A stretch of 64,000 bases of DNA from Propionibacteriaceae bacterium (GTDB taxonomy: Bacteria > Actinomycetota > Actinomycetes > Propionibacteriales > Propionibacteriaceae). Position 1 is the stretch's first letter; each line of letters begins with the position of its first letter. Both the position numbers and the translations under genes were made by a program. A model generated the notes under the pieces. It saw nothing but the letters and a program-made list of their open reading frames with translations, was not told where the DNA came from and did no database searches. Of this stretch, positions 24,113 to 31,758 are shown one piece after another. Location: contig JAISCA010000019.1 in NCBI GenBank assembly GCA_031265875.1, positions 1 to 64,000 of the forward strand. Reading direction: 5' to 3'.

Positions 24113-25362
24113 CCGGTGACCGCTTCGAGGTCGAGCGGGTCAGACGAGATTTCCCCATCCTGCGGCGCCGCATCGGCTCAGCCGAATTGGTCTATCTGGA
24201 CTCGGCCAACACGGCCCAGAAGCCGGAGGCCGTCATCCGAGCCATGGCCGAGCACTACCGCTGCCACAACGCCAACGTGGCCCGGGCCATGCACACCCTG
24301 GGAGCTGAGGCGACGGCCGCCTTCGAAGGGGCCCGGCAGAAAGTGGCCGCTTTCATCGGAGCCAGGCCCGAGGAGGTGGTCTTCACCAAGAACGCCTCCG
24401 AGGCTCTCAACCTGGCCGCGCACAGCTTGGGCGCCACTCTCGCCCCCGGCGACGAGGTCGTCATCTCGGTGGCCGAGCACCACTCCAACATCGTGCCCTG
24501 GCAGTTGGCCTGCCAGCGCAGCGGCGCGCGTCTGCGTTGGTTCGATCTGACCGAGCAGGGCCGGCTCGACCTGGACCAGGCGGCGGCGGAGCGGTTGATC
24601 AATCCGCGCACCAAGATCGTGGCCGTGACCTGGGTCTCGAATGTGACCGGCGCGGTCAGCCCCCTGACCGAGATCGCGGCCCAGGCCCGCGCGGTCGGGG
24701 CCAAGCTGGTGCTGGACGGCTCCCAAGGCGTGCCCCACCGGCCCTGCGACGTGACCGCTTTGGGGGCCGACCTGATGGCCTTCACCGGGCACAAGTTGGC
24801 CGGCCCGACCGGGATCGGCGCGCTGTGGGGCCGCTACGACCTGCTGGAGGCCATGCCTCCCTTCTTGGGCGGCGGCGAGATGATCGAGATCGTGCGCATG
24901 GAGGGGTCGACCTACGCCCGGCCGCCGCACCGTTTCGAGGCCGGCACGCCGCCCATCGCTCAGGCGGTCGGCTTGGGCGCGGCGATCGACTATTTGACTG
25001 GCTGGGGCATGGACGCCATCGCCAGTCACGAGGCCGACCTGACGGCCTACGCCTTGGCCCGGTTGGCCGAATTACCCGAGGTCCGTCTGATCGGGCCGGC
25101 CGACCCGACCGATCGGGGCGGGGCCATCGCTTTCACTTTGGCCGATCTGCATCCGCACGACGTCATGCAGGTGCTGGACTCCTACGGCGTGGCCGTGCGG
25201 GGCGGCCATCACTGCGCTCGGCCTTTGCACCAGCGTTTCCAGGTGACGGCTTCGGTCAGGGTGTCGAGCTATCTCTACACCACCCGCTCGGAGATCGACC
25301 GTTTGATCGAGGCCTTGATCGCCACTCTAGAATTCTTCCGGGTCCGACCGGGCCGGAAGTGA
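24109..25362 (+). CDS. sufS: Cysteine desulfurase SufS
   Basis: SufS is a PLP-dependent group II cysteine desulfurase that supplies persulfide sulfur for Fe-S assembly. The 417-aa protein shows TKNASEALNLAAHSLG, VAEHHSNIVPWQ, a PLP-Lys motif FTGHKLAGPTGIG near residue 225, and the active cysteine in RGGHHCARPLHQ near residue 366. The start is GTG in a 4-base overlap with sufC. It is followed 10 bases later by sufU, its expected sulfur acceptor. Confidence 0.96.
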   Translation: MTGDRFEVERVRRDFPILRRRIGSAELVYLDSANTAQKPEAVIRAMAEHYRCHNANVARAMHTLGAEATAAFEGARQKVAAFIGARPEEVVFTKNASEALNLAAHSLGATLAPGDEVVISVAEHHSNIVPWQLACQRSGARLRWFDLTEQGRLDLDQAAAERLINPRTKIVAVTWVSNVTGAVSPLTEIAAQARAVGAKLVLDGSQGVPHRPCDVTALGADLMAFTGHKLAGPTGIGALWGRYDLLEAMPPFLGGGEMIEIVRMEGSTYARPPHRFEAGTPPIAQAVGLGAAIDYLTGWGMDAIASHEADLTAYALARLAELPEVRLIGPADPTDRGGAIAFTLADLHPHDVMQVLDSYGVAVRGGHHCARPLHQRFQVTASVRVSSYLYTTRSEIDRLIEALIATLEFFRVRPGRK

Positions 25363-25372
25363 GGTCCCCTCA

Positions 25373-25828
25373 GTGGATTTGGAGTCGCTCTACCAGGAGA
25401 TCATCCTGGACCACTACCGGGCCAAGCGTCACGCGGGATTGCGTCAGCCGTACGACGTCGAAGTCACCCATGTCAATCCGTCCTGCGGCGACGAGTTGGT
25501 CTTGCGCCTGGCTCTAGCCGGCGACCGGGTGGCCGATCTGTCCTATCAGGCCGAGGGTTGCTCCATCTCGCAAGCCTCGACCTCGGTCATGTCCGACCTG
25601 GTGATCGGGCGCCGGTTGGACGAGGCCGTCGGCTTGCACGACGGCTTCCAAGCCATGTTGGAAGGACAAGGCCGGGTCGAATTGGACGAAGCGGTCTACG
25701 GTGACGCCGTGGCCTTCCACGGCGTGGCCCAATTCCCAGCCCGAGTCAAGTGCGCCATGTTGGGCTGGGCCGCCTTCCGTGACGCCGCCTGGCGCTGCCA
25801 CCCGAGCGCAGGAGAGAGCGATGACTGA
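25373..25828 (+). CDS. sufU: Zinc-dependent sulfurtransferase SufU
   Basis: SufU accepts persulfide from SufS by zinc-ligand exchange in Gram-positive bacteria. The 151-aa IscU-like protein begins LYQEIILDHYRAKRHAG and carries the three conserved cysteines in NPSCGDEL, GCSISQAS and RVKCAMLGW. The GTG start at 25373 is used. It overlaps the next gene, a DUF59 protein, by 8 bases, indicating tight coupling in the suf operon. Confidence 0.95.
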   Translation: MDLESLYQEIILDHYRAKRHAGLRQPYDVEVTHVNPSCGDELVLRLALAGDRVADLSYQAEGCSISQASTSVMSDLVIGRRLDEAVGLHDGFQAMLEGQGRVELDEAVYGDAVAFHGVAQFPARVKCAMLGWAAFRDAAWRCHPSAGESDD

Positions 25829-26207
25829 GACCCCGTCCCCCGAGCGGCCCGCCCGACCCTCCGACCGCGTCAAGGACGACTTGCCTGATTTGTCCAAGGT
25901 CGGCCTGGACGATTTGATCGACGCCCTCAAGGACGTGGTCGACCCCGAGCTGGGGGTCAACATCGTCGATCTCGGCCTGGTCTACGGCGTCGAGCGCGAC
26001 GACGACAGCGGCGCGGTCACCATCGACATGACTTTGACCTCGCCGATGTGTCCGTTGACCGATCAATTGGAGTACGACGTCCACCTGGTCCTAGGCGAGT
26101 TGGCCTCGGCCGTCACCATCAACTGGGTCTGGCTGCCGCCTTGGACGCTGGACAACATCACCGAGGATGGGCGTGAGCAGTTGCGCGCCATCGGTTACTC
26201 CTTGTGA
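25821..26207 (+). CDS. sufT: SufT/DUF59 (MIP18 family) Fe-S assembly protein
   Basis: DUF59 proteins of the suf operon help mature Fe-S proteins, probably at cluster transfer. The 128-aa product has the family core LIDALKDVVDPELGVNIVDLGLVYGVE, then MTLTSPMCPLTDQLE with the conserved Cys and VTINWVWLPPWTLDNITEDGREQLRAIGY. ATG 25821 after GGAGAG is chosen; the ORF-track start at 25701 lies inside sufU. It overlaps sufU by 8 bases and the ABC-F gene by 4 bases. Suf-operon position separates it from PaaD-type relatives. Confidence 0.92.
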   Translation: MTETPSPERPARPSDRVKDDLPDLSKVGLDDLIDALKDVVDPELGVNIVDLGLVYGVERDDDSGAVTIDMTLTSPMCPLTDQLEYDVHLVLGELASAVTINWVWLPPWTLDNITEDGREQLRAIGYSL

Positions 26208-27808
26208 GCCTGACCGCCCACCAAGTTGAGATCCGGGCCGGCGCCCAGCTCTTGCTGCAGCCAGTCAGTTTCACCGTTCAGGCCAACGACAAGATCGGCC
26301 TGGTGGGTCGTAACGGGGCCGGCAAGACCACCTTGATGCGGGTGCTGGCCGGTCAGGGGTTGGCCGCCGCCGGGTCCATCGCCCGGACCGGGTCGATCGG
26401 CTACCTGCCCCAGGACCCGCGTACCGGCGACCTGGGGCAGACGGCCCGGCGCCGGATTCTGTCGGCCCGGGGGCTGGACGTCATCTTCGAGCGCCTCGAA
26501 CGCCATTCCCGGGCCATGGCGGAGGCCGGGCCGGCCGACCAGCGCGAGCGAGCCATGGCCTCTTACGGACGGGCCGAGACCGAGCTGCTGGCGGCCGGCG
26601 GCTATGCCGCCGAAGCCGAAGCCGTCCGCATCGCGGCCAATCTGGGTCTGCCCGATCGGGTCATGGCGCAGTCCTTGGGCACCCTGTCGGGCGGTCAGCG
26701 GCGCCGGGTCGAGTTGGCCCGGATTCTGTTCAGCGGGGCCGACCTGATGCTGTTGGACGAGCCCACCAACCACCTCGACGCCGACTCCGTGGTTTGGCTG
26801 CGCGGCTTCCTGCAGTCCTTCGCCGGCGGTCTGATGGTGATCTCGCACGACTCCGGCTTGCTCGATCAGACCGTCACCAAGGTCTTCCACCTCGACGCCA
26901 ACCGTCAGACCCTGGACCAGTACGCCATGGGCTGGACCAAGTACCTGGCCCAGCGGGAGACCGATGAGAAGCGGCGCAAGCGGGAACGGGCGGCGGCCGA
27001 GCGCAAGGCCTCCCAATTGATGGCCCAGGCCGACAAGATGCGGGCCAAGGCGACCAAGGCGGTGGCGGCTCAGAACATGGCCCGGCGGGCCGAGCGCCTG
27101 TTGCGGGGCCTGGAAGCCGAACGGGTCCAAGACCGGGTGGCCAAGATCGCCCTGCCGACGCCGGCCCCGGTCGGCAAGACGCCGCTGTCGGGGGTCGGCC
27201 TGAGCAAGTCCTATGGTTCGCTGGAGGTCTTCACGGCCGTCGATCTGGTGATCGACCGGGGTTCCCGGGTGGTGGTGCTGGGCCTGAACGGAGCCGGCAA
27301 GACGACCCTGTTGCGTTTGCTGGCCCAGGTGGAGGAGCCCGACACCGGCCAGGTCGTCGTCGGACACAACCTCAAACTGGGCTACTACGCCCAAGAGCAC
27401 GAGACCTTGGACGTGGCGGCCAGCGTGCTGGAGAACATGATGACCGCCTCCAACGACCTCAGCGAGGCTCAGGCCCGCCAGGTCTTGGGCTCCTTCCTCT
27501 TCAGCGGCGATGACGTGGACAAACCGGCCCGGGTGCTGTCCGGGGGTGAGAAGACCCGCTTGGCCTTGGCCCGGCTGGTCGTCTCGGCCGCCAACGTCTT
27601 GCTCCTGGACGAGCCCACCAACAACCTCGATCCGGCCTCTCGGGGCGAGGTCCTAGCCGCCATCGGCGCCTACCAGGGAGCCATCGTCCTAGTCACCCAC
27701 GACGAGGGCGCGGTCGCGGCGCTCCGGCCGGAACGGGTCGTGATCCTGCCGGACGGGACCGAGGATCTGTGGAATCCTGACTACGCTGACTTGATCGCCC
27801 TGGCCTGA
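26204..27808 (+). CDS. ABC-F family ATPase
   Basis: ABC-F proteins have two fused ATPase modules and no membrane part; they act on the ribosome in translation regulation or antibiotic protection. The 534-aa product has Walker A GRNGAGKTT and GLNGAGKTT, signatures LSGGQRRRVEL and LSGGEKTRLAL, two LDEPTNHLD/LDEPTNNLD Walker B motifs, and a basic linker (residues about 240-310, EKRRKRERAAAERKA) as in the family. The GTG start overlaps sufT by 4 bases. Which ABC-F subgroup it belongs to is not decided; antibiotic resistance is not implied. Confidence 0.92.
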   Translation: MSLTAHQVEIRAGAQLLLQPVSFTVQANDKIGLVGRNGAGKTTLMRVLAGQGLAAAGSIARTGSIGYLPQDPRTGDLGQTARRRILSARGLDVIFERLERHSRAMAEAGPADQRERAMASYGRAETELLAAGGYAAEAEAVRIAANLGLPDRVMAQSLGTLSGGQRRRVELARILFSGADLMLLDEPTNHLDADSVVWLRGFLQSFAGGLMVISHDSGLLDQTVTKVFHLDANRQTLDQYAMGWTKYLAQRETDEKRRKRERAAAERKASQLMAQADKMRAKATKAVAAQNMARRAERLLRGLEAERVQDRVAKIALPTPAPVGKTPLSGVGLSKSYGSLEVFTAVDLVIDRGSRVVVLGLNGAGKTTLLRLLAQVEEPDTGQVVVGHNLKLGYYAQEHETLDVAASVLENMMTASNDLSEAQARQVLGSFLFSGDDVDKPARVLSGGEKTRLALARLVVSAANVLLLDEPTNNLDPASRGEVLAAIGAYQGAIVLVTHDEGAVAALRPERVVILPDGTEDLWNPDYADLIALA

Positions 27809-27929
27809 GCCGACGGGTGGACCGGCGCTGGGGCCGGCCCGGCCGAGTGACTGGTCCGGCCGACCGGTCGGGCGGTGGAGCGGTGGAAGGGCCGGACGGA
27901 CCGGCCGCGACGACGGAGAGGGGCGCCCG

Positions 27930-28376
27930 ATGCGGCGGCTATGCGCAGCGGCTTTGACCAGTCTGATCCTGCTGGCGGGTTGTTCGAGCGAGCCGCCGGC
28001 CGATCCGTCGACTTGGCCCGGCAACCAGGCCAGCCAGCGGCTGGCCGGCGCCGTCCTGCCCAGCCGGGTGGCTGGTTTCAGCGCCCTCGGCCCCACTCCC
28101 GCCCCCGGCCTATTGAGCGTCACCTACACCCGTGACACCGCGCCCTTCGATCTGGTGGTGGTGACCTTGACCGGCTCGAGCGATCAGAGAGACACCGGGT
28201 TGGGCGACTCGGCTTGGTACGGGGTCAGCCGCTGTGGCTGGCTGGATCGCTCGGCCCACCAAGCGGCTTGCGTCAGCGCCCTGCTGGACGGTCTGATGAC
28301 GTCGGTGGGGGCGGGGGAAATCGACCCGCCGGAGCTGGCCGGCCTAGCCAACGCCATCCTCAGTTCTTTCGCCTAA
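27930..28376 (+). CDS. Putative lipoprotein of unknown function
   Basis: This 148-aa protein has a clear lipoprotein signal: positively charged MRR, a hydrophobic core and the lipobox LLAGC with Cys18, followed by a Ser/Pro-rich spacer. The rest has a possible disulfide pair (SRCGW, AACVS) and no family that I recognise. ATG 27930 follows GGAGAGGGG. It sits alone between the ABC-F gene and cobS with gaps on both sides, so context gives no function. Confidence 0.65.
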   Translation: MRRLCAAALTSLILLAGCSSEPPADPSTWPGNQASQRLAGAVLPSRVAGFSALGPTPAPGLLSVTYTRDTAPFDLVVVTLTGSSDQRDTGLGDSAWYGVSRCGWLDRSAHQAACVSALLDGLMTSVGAGEIDPPELAGLANAILSSFA

Positions 28377-28435
28377 GCCATTCGGGTCCGGGTCGAGGTC
28401 GTAGCCGCTCGCTCGCCCAGGCCCGCCAGGCGATC

Positions 28436-28478
28436 GAGCACTTACAACTCTTATTTTGGCGTGTCGGGAGTCGTAAGT
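28436..28478. repeat. Imperfect inverted repeat related to the TCGTAAGTGCTC motif
   Basis: ACTTACAACTC (28440-28450) pairs with GAGTCGTAAGT (28468-28478) with one mismatch. The left half, GAGCACTTACAA, is the reverse complement of the motif seen at 126-226 with one change. It lies in the gap before cobS. Confidence 0.5.
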
Positions 28479-28560
28479 CTCCTCTCGGCGTCGGGGGTGG
28501 GCGCGACCGGGAGGTTACGGACGCCGCTCAGCCGCGCCCAGGAAGCGACCGTCTAGTCGG

Positions 28561-28566
28561 TAAGGT
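28561..28566 (+). promoter_or_regulatory. -10 element TAAGGT before cobS
   Basis: TAAGGT is followed by seven bases and then an in-frame GTG at 28574, the leaderless spacing seen elsewhere in the window. If used, CobS would carry a 38-residue N-terminal extension relative to ATG 28688. Confidence 0.4.
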
Positions 28567-28687
28567 GAGGGCCGTGCCAGAGGATGGTTTAGATGAGCCT
28601 TGTGGTCCAGTTGATGCGACCGCGACCGCGACAGGGCCTGAGACGGCGACCGAGGCCGTGCTGGGGACGGTGACTGAGGCCGGTCCC

Positions 28688-29485
28688 ATGGCCTCGGACA
28701 ACCCTCTGGTGCGCGAGGTGCGCTTGTTCTTGACGGCGGTCATGTTCTACACCCGCCTGCCCTGCCCCCGTTGGGTGGGCTATTCCCCGGAGCAGCTGAA
28801 CCGCTCGACGCGCCACTTTCCGGCCATGGGGTGGATCGTCGGCGCGGTGGTGGTGGCGACGCTGGGCTTGGCCCAGCTAGTCCTGCCCACGACGGTGGCG
28901 GTGGTGCTGGCCCTGGCGGCGGGCGTGTTGTTGACCGGCGCCTTCCATGAGGACGGCTTCGCCGACCTCTGCGACGGCTTCGGCGGTGGCAGCGGCCCGC
29001 AACGGACCCTCGACATCATGAAGGACTCCCGGGTCGGGGCCTACGCCGCCATCGGTCTGGTGCTGCTGTTCAGCCTCAAGATCACGACCCTGACCGCTCT
29101 GGCCGGCGCCGGTCTGGTCCAGGCGGCGGCGGCCATCGGCTTGGCTCAGGTGGTCAGCCGCTGGTGCGTGGTGACGATCATCTTCCGCGACGTCTACGCC
29201 CGGGACGATCTGACCAGCAAGGTCAAGCCGATCGGGCGCAGCGTCTCGTGGGGCGGCTTGGCGGCGGCGACCTTGTGGGCGCTGCCCATCGTCGGCTCGC
29301 TGGCCTGGTGGCGGCCCTGGTGGCTGTTGGCCCTGCCAGCGGCCTGGTTGGTCCGACTGGTCTTGGCGGCCTGGTTCCGTAAGCGGTTGGGCGGCTACAC
29401 CGGCGACTGCTTGGGGGCCGCCCAACAGATCATCGAAGCGGTCATCCTGCTGGTCGTGCTGGGCTGTGTGGGCTTAGCTGTCTGA
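28688..29485 (+). CDS. cobS: Adenosylcobinamide-GDP ribazoletransferase (cobalamin synthase)
   Basis: CobS joins adenosylcobinamide-GDP and alpha-ribazole (phosphate) in the last steps of cobalamin assembly at the membrane. The 265-aa product has MFYTRLPCP at the N-terminus, the acidic motif TGAFHEDGFADLCDGFGGG, RTLDIMKDSRVGAYAAIG, several membrane helices and the C-terminal RLGGYTGDCLGAAQQ, all family hallmarks. The start at ATG 28688 fits family length; GTG 28574 with a leaderless -10 is an alternative adding a low-complexity leader. CobU, CobT and CobC are not nearby. Confidence 0.93.
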   Translation: MASDNPLVREVRLFLTAVMFYTRLPCPRWVGYSPEQLNRSTRHFPAMGWIVGAVVVATLGLAQLVLPTTVAVVLALAAGVLLTGAFHEDGFADLCDGFGGGSGPQRTLDIMKDSRVGAYAAIGLVLLFSLKITTLTALAGAGLVQAAAAIGLAQVVSRWCVVTIIFRDVYARDDLTSKVKPIGRSVSWGGLAAATLWALPIVGSLAWWRPWWLLALPAAWLVRLVLAAWFRKRLGGYTGDCLGAAQQIIEAVILLVVLGCVGLAV

Positions 29486-29547
29486 GGGCCGGCCGGTCGG
29501 CGGGTGACGGTCGTGGCCTGGCCGTCGGCTCCAGCGGGCCGTCGTTC

Positions 29548-30474
29548 TCAAGTAGGGCGTCGACGTAAGACCAGCAGCCTGACCCGGACCTCCAAGTCGG
29601 CCGCCGGGGCCGGGCCAGCCGACCCGTGGAAAGCGTTCGGTCCCATCGCCACCAAGTCGGCCACTTGGGCGGGTGTGGCCGCCACGTCGTAGGCCAACCG
29701 GCTGGAGTCGACCAGCTCAAGGTCGGCGGGCAGGCCTTCCAGCAGCCGGGCCAGCTTGTCCGGCCGCAAGCCGATCAGAGCGAGGCGGTGACGTAGATCG
29801 GCCAAGTGGTCCGGCTCGGGCAGGCCCAGCAGCAGGGCGCCGCCGGGGACCAGCAGGCTGGCGAACTGAGGCAGGTGGCGGGGCGCGAAGAGACAGATCA
29901 GGCCGTCGAACTGGGCCGGGCGCCAGGGCAGGGGCCGCCAGGTGTCGGCCACCAGCACGGCCAGTCTCCGATCGCGCCGGGCCGCTCGTCGGGCCGCCGC
30001 CGGGGAGATGTCCCAGGCCAAGCCGATGGCTGGGCCCCCTTGGGCTTGGAGACAACGTTGGAGATAGAAGCCGGTGCCGACCCCGGCCTCGGCCAGCACG
30101 AGCTGGCCGGTGGCCCCGGCTGGGCCCAAGGCTGACCCGGCAGCGGCTCCGGCCTGCTCCGGCCGCTCGGAGGTGGCCTGGGCCAGCCGTTCGGCCACGG
30201 CTTGGGCCAAGCGGTCGTAGGCTCCGCTAGCCAAGAAACGGTCCCGCGCCCGCACCATGTCCGGGCTGTCGGCGTGGGCGGGGGCGGCCCGGCCCAGCAG
30301 ATTGAGGTAGCCGGCGCGGGCGGCGTCGAAGCTGTGACCGTTGGCGCAACCGGCTCGCTGGACGGTCTGATCCGTCTCAGGCCGGTCGATCCGCTGGCCG
30401 GCGCTCGACCACAGATCCAAAGCTGACCGGCAGACCGGACAGAGCAGGCGGCCGGCCGCCAGGGCCAGGCTCAC
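29548..30474 (-). CDS. RlmA-type 23S rRNA (guanine-N1) methyltransferase
   Basis: The 308-aa protein has an N-terminal zinc-binding module (LLCPVCRSAL ... GCANGHSFDAARAGYLNLL) and a class I SAM-binding domain (EAGVGTGFYLQRCL, then VADTWRPLPW and FDGLICLFAPRHL), the layout of RlmA I/II, which methylate G745 or G748 of 23S rRNA. The first motif normally reads DxGxGxGxY, so EAGVGTG is a mild variant. The start is GTG 30474 without a Shine-Dalgarno. It converges on cobS. RlmA(I) versus RlmA(II) type cannot be told here. Confidence 0.82.
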   Translation of the reverse strand: MSLALAAGRLLCPVCRSALDLWSSAGQRIDRPETDQTVQRAGCANGHSFDAARAGYLNLLGRAAPAHADSPDMVRARDRFLASGAYDRLAQAVAERLAQATSERPEQAGAAAGSALGPAGATGQLVLAEAGVGTGFYLQRCLQAQGGPAIGLAWDISPAAARRAARRDRRLAVLVADTWRPLPWRPAQFDGLICLFAPRHLPQFASLLVPGGALLLGLPEPDHLADLRHRLALIGLRPDKLARLLEGLPADLELVDSSRLAYDVAATPAQVADLVAMGPNAFHGSAGPAPAADLEVRVRLLVLRRRPT

Positions 30475-30596
30475 CGGGGCCGCCCCAGGAGGAGGGCCGG
30501 CGCGGGCCTGGTCGGCGCCGGGATCGGTCCCATGGGCGTCTCCGTCCGCTGCGCCGGGCTGACGCCCGCTCCAGTCCGATTTGAGCTGACCCGGTC

Positions 30597-30772
30597 ACTC
30601 TAGTGTCCGGCGCCAGAAGTTCGCCGCGGAAGTTGGCGCCATACGGGGCCCCTGGCGGCGTTGGCGAACCGTCCCGATATGGCCCATATCGGGACGCGCC
30701 GCCGCCGGGCCAGCCACCCCGTCTGACGCCCCCTTCAGGTCCCACCGAACTTCAGGCGCCGGACACTAGTGT
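30597..30772. mobile_element. MITE-like element with 27-bp terminal inverted repeats
   Basis: The ends 30597-30623 and 30746-30772 are reverse complements over 27 bases with two mismatches (core CTAGTGTCCGGCGCC-GAAGTTCG). The interior holds a perfect 12-bp hairpin at 30670-30696 and other short GC-rich complements. CTAG is found at both outer ends and could be a target duplication. No transposase ORF fits in 176 bases. It resembles a non-autonomous transposable element in the divergent rlmA/fabG gap; a structured RNA is the alternative. Confidence 0.6.
30670..30696. repeat. Perfect hairpin inside the MITE-like element
   Basis: CGTCCCGATATG (30670-30681) and its reverse complement (30685-30696) flank a 3-base loop, giving a very stable stem-loop on either strand. 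Confidence 0.75.
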
Positions 30773-30779
30773 TAGGGAA

Positions 30780-30929
30780 ATGTCTGACCCTGCGCTGCGC
30801 CAGGCTTCCCCGGACAGCGCGCTAGAGGCTGGGGCGGGGGAGGGGAGGAGCCGGCTTGGACCAGTCAGCGCGACCCGATTGAGCGTTGGGGCCGGCCGCT
30901 GTCCCAGCTGCGGTACGGTGGCGAGGTGA
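30780..30929 (+). CDS. Possible small ORF (49 aa) coupled to fabG
   Basis: An ATG at 30780 lies seven bases after TAGTGT, which is formed by the end of the MITE-like repeat, a leaderless-type arrangement. The frame runs to a TGA overlapping the fabG GTG (GTGA). The 49-aa product ends CPSCGTVAR, half of a zinc-ribbon-like motif, and has no recognised family. Codon bias is unconvincing and fabG has its own candidate -10 inside this ORF, so it may be chance. Confidence 0.25.
   Translation: MSDPALRQASPDSALEAGAGEGRSRLGPVSATRLSVGAGRCPSCGTVAR
30914..30919 (+). promoter_or_regulatory. -10 element TACGGT for leaderless fabG
   Basis: TACGGT is followed by six bases and then the fabG GTG at 30926, with no Shine-Dalgarno. 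The -35 region is weak. Confidence 0.5.
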
Positions 30930-31651
30930 GGATGATCGACTCGACCCCCGGACGCAGCGTGTTGGTGACCGGGGCCAGTCGCGGCATCGGTTGGGCCATC
31001 GCGTCCCGGCTGAATCAGCGCGGCGACCAGGTGGCGGGGCTGTCCCGCGGCGGCGGCGCCCCCGAGGGCGTGCTCGGACTGACGGCCGACCTGTCCGATT
31101 GGGACCAGACCGAGGCCGCTCTGGCCCAAGCCGAGGCCGCCCATGGTCCGATCGAGGTCTTGATCTGTAACGCCGGAGTGACCCGGGACGGCTTGATCGC
31201 CCGGATGAGCGATCAAGCCTGGGACGAGGTCTTGGACGTCGATCTGACCGCCCCCTTCAAATTGGCTCGTCGACTGGCTCGTCCGATGGTCCGTCAGCGC
31301 TTCGGCCGGATCGTCTTCATCTCCTCGGTGGTGGCTCTGCTGGGCTCGGCCGGGCAGGCCAACTACGCCGCCGCCAAGGCCGGTTTGATCGGGCTGGCCC
31401 GTTCTCTGGCCCGCGAGTTGGGCGGGCGGGGCGTCACCGTCAACGTGGTGACGCCTGGTTTCATCACCACCGATATGACGGCGGTGCTGGAGCCGGCCCA
31501 GGTTGAGGCCTACGCCGAGCGAGTGCCGCTGGGCCGCTTGGGTCAGGCCGAGGACGTGGCCGGCGCGGTCGACTTCCTGACCTCGGATCAGGCCGCCTAT
31601 GTCACCGGCGCCGTCTTGCCGGTCGACGGCGGCCTCGGCATGGGGCACTAA
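30926..31651 (+). CDS. fabG: 3-oxoacyl-ACP reductase FabG
   Basis: FabG reduces beta-ketoacyl-ACP with NADPH in type II fatty-acid synthesis. The 241-aa short-chain dehydrogenase has the cofactor loop VTGASRGIGWAIA, CNAGVTRDGL, the catalytic Ser and Tyr-x3-Lys in ISSVVALLGSAGQANYAAAKAG, and a terminal VTGAVLPVDGGLGMGH. GTG 30926 fits the leaderless pattern; ATG 30932 is two codons on. It precedes fabI, the arrangement of fabG1-inhA in mycobacteria and their relatives. Confidence 0.94.
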   Translation: MRMIDSTPGRSVLVTGASRGIGWAIASRLNQRGDQVAGLSRGGGAPEGVLGLTADLSDWDQTEAALAQAEAAHGPIEVLICNAGVTRDGLIARMSDQAWDEVLDVDLTAPFKLARRLARPMVRQRFGRIVFISSVVALLGSAGQANYAAAKAGLIGLARSLARELGGRGVTVNVVTPGFITTDMTAVLEPAQVEAYAERVPLGRLGQAEDVAGAVDFLTSDQAAYVTGAVLPVDGGLGMGH

Positions 31652-31758
31652 TGCCCGGCGTTTCCCTGGCACGGCACTAGCCTCAGTCAGTCGCACCGGT
31701 CCCGCTGGGGGACAGCGGCGGCCGCCGGCCGCCGATCTGACAGGACGAAGGAGATTCA

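Noticed and set aside
26204-27808. ABC-F gene as an antibiotic-resistance determinant
   Set aside because: The linker and context do not match a specific resistance subgroup; housekeeping ABC-F proteins are common, so resistance is not claimed.
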